Source of the DNA: Moraxellaceae bacterium
GTDB taxonomy: Bacteria; Pseudomonadota; Gammaproteobacteria; Pseudomonadales; Moraxellaceae
DNA length: 7,338 bases
Assembly (NCBI GenBank): GCA_014378805.1
Contig: JACMMY010000005.1
Span: 1 to 7,338, forward strand
Direction of reading: 5' to 3'
Part shown: positions 5,803 to 7,338 of the stretch, in pieces
Position numbering within the stretch: position 1 is the first letter of the stretch
Layout of the letters: the number at the start of each line of letters is the position of its first letter
Made by a program: the position numbers and the translations under genes
The notes under the pieces: generated by a model
Seen by the model: the letters and a program-made list of their open reading frames with translations, nothing else
The model's database searches: none
What the model was told of the DNA's origin: nothing

Positions 5803-7035
5803 ATGTCAAATTATCAACTTATTGTGTTTGGGGCGACAAGCTTTGTGGGGCAACTTCTTACACGCTATTTATTTGAGCGCCATGGTGTAAACGGTGATTT
5901 GTCTTGGGCGATTGCAGGACGTTCCGAAACCAAACTTAAAGAAGTGCGCGCATTGCTTGGCGAAAAAGGGGCGACATTACCGATCCTGCTGGCAAATGCC
6001 GACGATGAAAGTAGCTTGTTAGCACTGTGTCAACAAACACGCGTCATTGTTTCAACAGTGGGTCCATATTCACTTTATGGCTCGCCATTGGTCAAAGTGT
6101 GTGCGGAATCGGGCACTGACTATTGTGATTTAACGGGTGAAGCCCCGTGGATTGGCAAGATGCTGGCGGCACATGAAGAAACCGCTAAACGCACAGGTGC
6201 GCGAATCGTGAATTGTAGTGGCTTTGATTCAATCCCTTCCGACTTAGGGACTTATTTTTTACAGCAAAAATCCAAAGAACAATTCGGTCAATATTGCACT
6301 CGCGTCAAAATGCGTGTGAAAGCAATGCGTGGCGGGCTATCTGGCGGTACGGTCGCCAGTATCATTAACATCATCCATGATGCGAGTAAAGATCCCTCTA
6401 TTCGCAAAATGCTCATGGATCCTTACTCCTTATGCCCACCAACACAAATCAAACGGCCATATCAACCTAATATCAATTTTGCAAGTTTTGATCCTGATGC
6501 GAATGCGTGGACTTTTCCATTTATTATGGCTTCAATCAATACTAAAATCGTGCAGCGCAGTCATGCTTTAAGTGATTATGCCTATGGTACTGATTTTATT
6601 TATGATGAGGCTATGTTGGCAGGTTCGGGTTTGAAAGGTCGTGCAACAGCTATTGGAGCAGCGTTGGGAATTGCAGGTGCATTTACGGCATTGGTCATAC
6701 CGCCGACGCGAGCGCTTATGGCACGTTTTGTTGTACCTAAACCGGGGGAAGGCCCCACACCTAAACAACAAGCCAAGGGCTTTTACGACATTCGATTTAT
6801 TGGACAGACCAAGACTGGCGAGACATTAACTGTGAAAGTCACAGGTGATCGCGACCCGGGTTATGGCTCAACTTGTAAGATTCTCGGTGAAGCCGCAGTC
6901 TGCTTAGCCTTGGATGTGACCAAAGAAGAGAAACCAGGTGGATTTTGGACACCATCAACATTGATGGGCAATCGATTGATCAAACGATTAAATCAATATG
7001 CTGGATTGAGCTTTACAGTAATCTCTCACTGTTAA
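5803..7035 (+). CDS. Saccharopine dehydrogenase-like NAD(P)-dependent oxidoreductase (trans-acting enoyl reductase type)
   Basis: A 410-residue soluble or membrane-associated oxidoreductase. The N-terminal Rossmann motif is GATSFVG at residues 10-16, preceded by the strand YQLIVF. AGRSETKL (38-45) follows the second strand. STVGPYSLYGSPLVKVCAESGTDYCDLTGE (84-113) and CSGFDSIPSDLGTYF (138-152) are typical of the saccharopine-dehydrogenase-like group that includes mycobacterial trans-acting enoyl reductases and eukaryotic SCCPDH. A hydrophobic stretch at about 281-300 may bind membrane or lipid. Lysine-pathway saccharopine activity is unlikely: the glycine-loop and SGFDSIPSD pattern belongs to the lipid-related branch. 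The start is supported by AAGGAG at 5790-5795, seven bases upstream. Length is close to the family norm. No pathway partners are adjacent, so the substrate stays unknown. Confidence 0.9.
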   Translation: MSNYQLIVFGATSFVGQLLTRYLFERHGVNGDLSWAIAGRSETKLKEVRALLGEKGATLPILLANADDESSLLALCQQTRVIVSTVGPYSLYGSPLVKVCAESGTDYCDLTGEAPWIGKMLAAHEETAKRTGARIVNCSGFDSIPSDLGTYFLQQKSKEQFGQYCTRVKMRVKAMRGGLSGGTVASIINIIHDASKDPSIRKMLMDPYSLCPPTQIKRPYQPNINFASFDPDANAWTFPFIMASINTKIVQRSHALSDYAYGTDFIYDEAMLAGSGLKGRATAIGAALGIAGAFTALVIPPTRALMARFVVPKPGEGPTPKQQAKGFYDIRFIGQTKTGETLTVKVTGDRDPGYGSTCKILGEAAVCLALDVTKEEKPGGFWTPSTLMGNRLIKRLNQYAGLSFTVISHC

Positions 7036-7086
7036 CGCTGTTCGATTCTTTGTATGAGCCTCGTAAAGGCAACAGTTGCACTAAAT

Positions 7087-7115
7087 TTAAAAGCGTAGAC
7101 TGAGTATTCTATAAG
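7087..7115 (+). promoter_or_regulatory. Candidate promoter of the SlyB-like lipoprotein gene
   Basis: TTAAAA (7087-7092, four of six) and TATAAG (7110-7115, five of six) are separated by 17 bases. Transcription would start around 7121-7123, leaving a leader of about 22 bases. The -10 box begins at the last base of the left arm of the 11-bp inverted repeat and runs into its centre, so a protein bound to that repeat would block initiation. Confidence 0.4.
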
Positions 7116-7132
7116 TGGTTAAGAATACTCAG
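7100..7132. repeat. Perfect 11-bp inverted repeat over promoter and ribosome binding site
   Basis: CTGAGTATTCT (7100-7110) and AGAATACTCAG (7122-7132) are exact reverse complements around an 11-base centre. The left arm touches the putative -10 box; the right arm covers the likely start site and the first two bases of the AGGAG ribosome binding site. There is no U-tract, so it is not an intrinsic terminator. It could be a repressor operator or, in transcripts reading through from upstream, a hairpin hindering translation. Confidence 0.65.
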
Positions 7133-7135
7133 GAG
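7131..7135 (+). promoter_or_regulatory. Ribosome binding site AGGAG of the SlyB-like gene
   Basis: AGGAG lies eight bases before the ATG at 7144. An out-of-frame ATG at 7137 is too close to the site and stops after three more codons, so 7144 is the start. The site shares its first two bases with the right arm of the inverted repeat. Confidence 0.7.
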
Positions 7136-7143
7136 TATGCTTT

Positions 7144-7338
7144 ATGCGTAACATTAATATTTTAACAGCAGCTATCATCTCAGTTTTCGCTTTGCAGGGC
7201 TGTGCAGGTGGAATGGCAGGTGGAGGAATGGGCAACGCGCCCCAATCGCCTCAATACGGTAATTATGCTCAGCAAACTCAAACCTCACAAGCTGGTGTGA
7301 TTACCAATGTCCGACAAGTCGCAATACAAAATACATCA
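7144..7338 (+). CDS. SlyB-like outer-membrane lipoprotein (glycine-zipper family), partial
   Basis: The first 65 codons of a gene cut by the right edge. MRNINILTAAIISVFALQGC is a lipoprotein signal with lipobox LQGC and acylation at Cys20; Ala at the next position predicts outer-membrane sorting. A Gly/Met-rich then Gln/Ser/Tyr-rich linker leads to GVITNVRQVAIQ (about residues 52-63), the strand that opens SlyB/PcP-type domains and precedes the glycine-zipper membrane segment, which would lie beyond the window. SlyB-type proteins help maintain the outer membrane under envelope stress. It is 108 bases downstream of the oxidoreductase gene and appears to have its own promoter. Confidence 0.85.
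   Translation, partial: MRNINILTAAIISVFALQGCAGGMAGGGMGNAPQSPQYGNYAQQTQTSQAGVITNVRQVAIQNTS

Noticed and set aside
5576..5890. 104-codon plus-strand frame overlapping the oxidoreductase start
   Set aside because: It runs into the oxidoreductase gene out of frame, has no ribosome binding site and no family resemblance.
7070..7080. GCAAC-A-GTTGC palindrome after the oxidoreductase gene as terminator
   Set aside because: The loop would be a single base and no T-run follows, so it cannot be a normal intrinsic terminator.

Overview
The window looks like chromosomal DNA from an Acinetobacter-type gammaproteobacterium. It is AT-rich, and its protein complement is familiar from that genus: a ferredoxin-type sulfite reductase overlapping a DUF934 gene, a DUF6091 'putative solute-binding protein', a saccharopine-dehydrogenase-like oxidoreductase and a SlyB-like lipoprotein. 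The genus call is recognition by eye, not a database result.

Layout. Positions 1-699 (minus strand) hold the first 233 codons of an unrecognised two-helix membrane protein that runs off the left edge. Its GC content is clearly higher than the rest (about 53-57% in several 60-base lines, against about 38% just beyond it), so it is probably acquired DNA. Positions 700-990 are AT-rich and non-coding. They contain a degenerate copy of the 3' end of the DUF6091 gene and a short palindrome, and look like a scarred junction. Three minus-strand transcription units follow: a small DUF1499 lipoprotein (991-1452), the periplasmic DUF6091 protein (1623-2876), and the cysI-DUF934 pair (3082-5389), which ends in a strong hairpin terminator at 3029-3057. 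A 413-bp divergent intergenic region (5390-5802) separates cysI from a plus-strand saccharopine-dehydrogenase-like gene (5803-7035). The right edge cuts a SlyB-type lipoprotein gene starting at 7144, preceded by an 11-bp perfect inverted repeat over its putative promoter and ribosome binding site.

How the genes fit together. cysI and the DUF934 gene overlap and form one sulfur-assimilation unit (sulfite to sulfide). The DUF1499, DUF6091 and SlyB-like products are independent cell-envelope proteins. The saccharopine-dehydrogenase-like enzyme stands alone and its substrate cannot be told from context. I see no CRISPR array, transposase, tRNA or rRNA. No complete new system is visible. The best candidates for novelty are the edge-cut membrane gene with its junction, the roughly 60-residue insertion in CysI, and the inverted repeat at 7100-7132.
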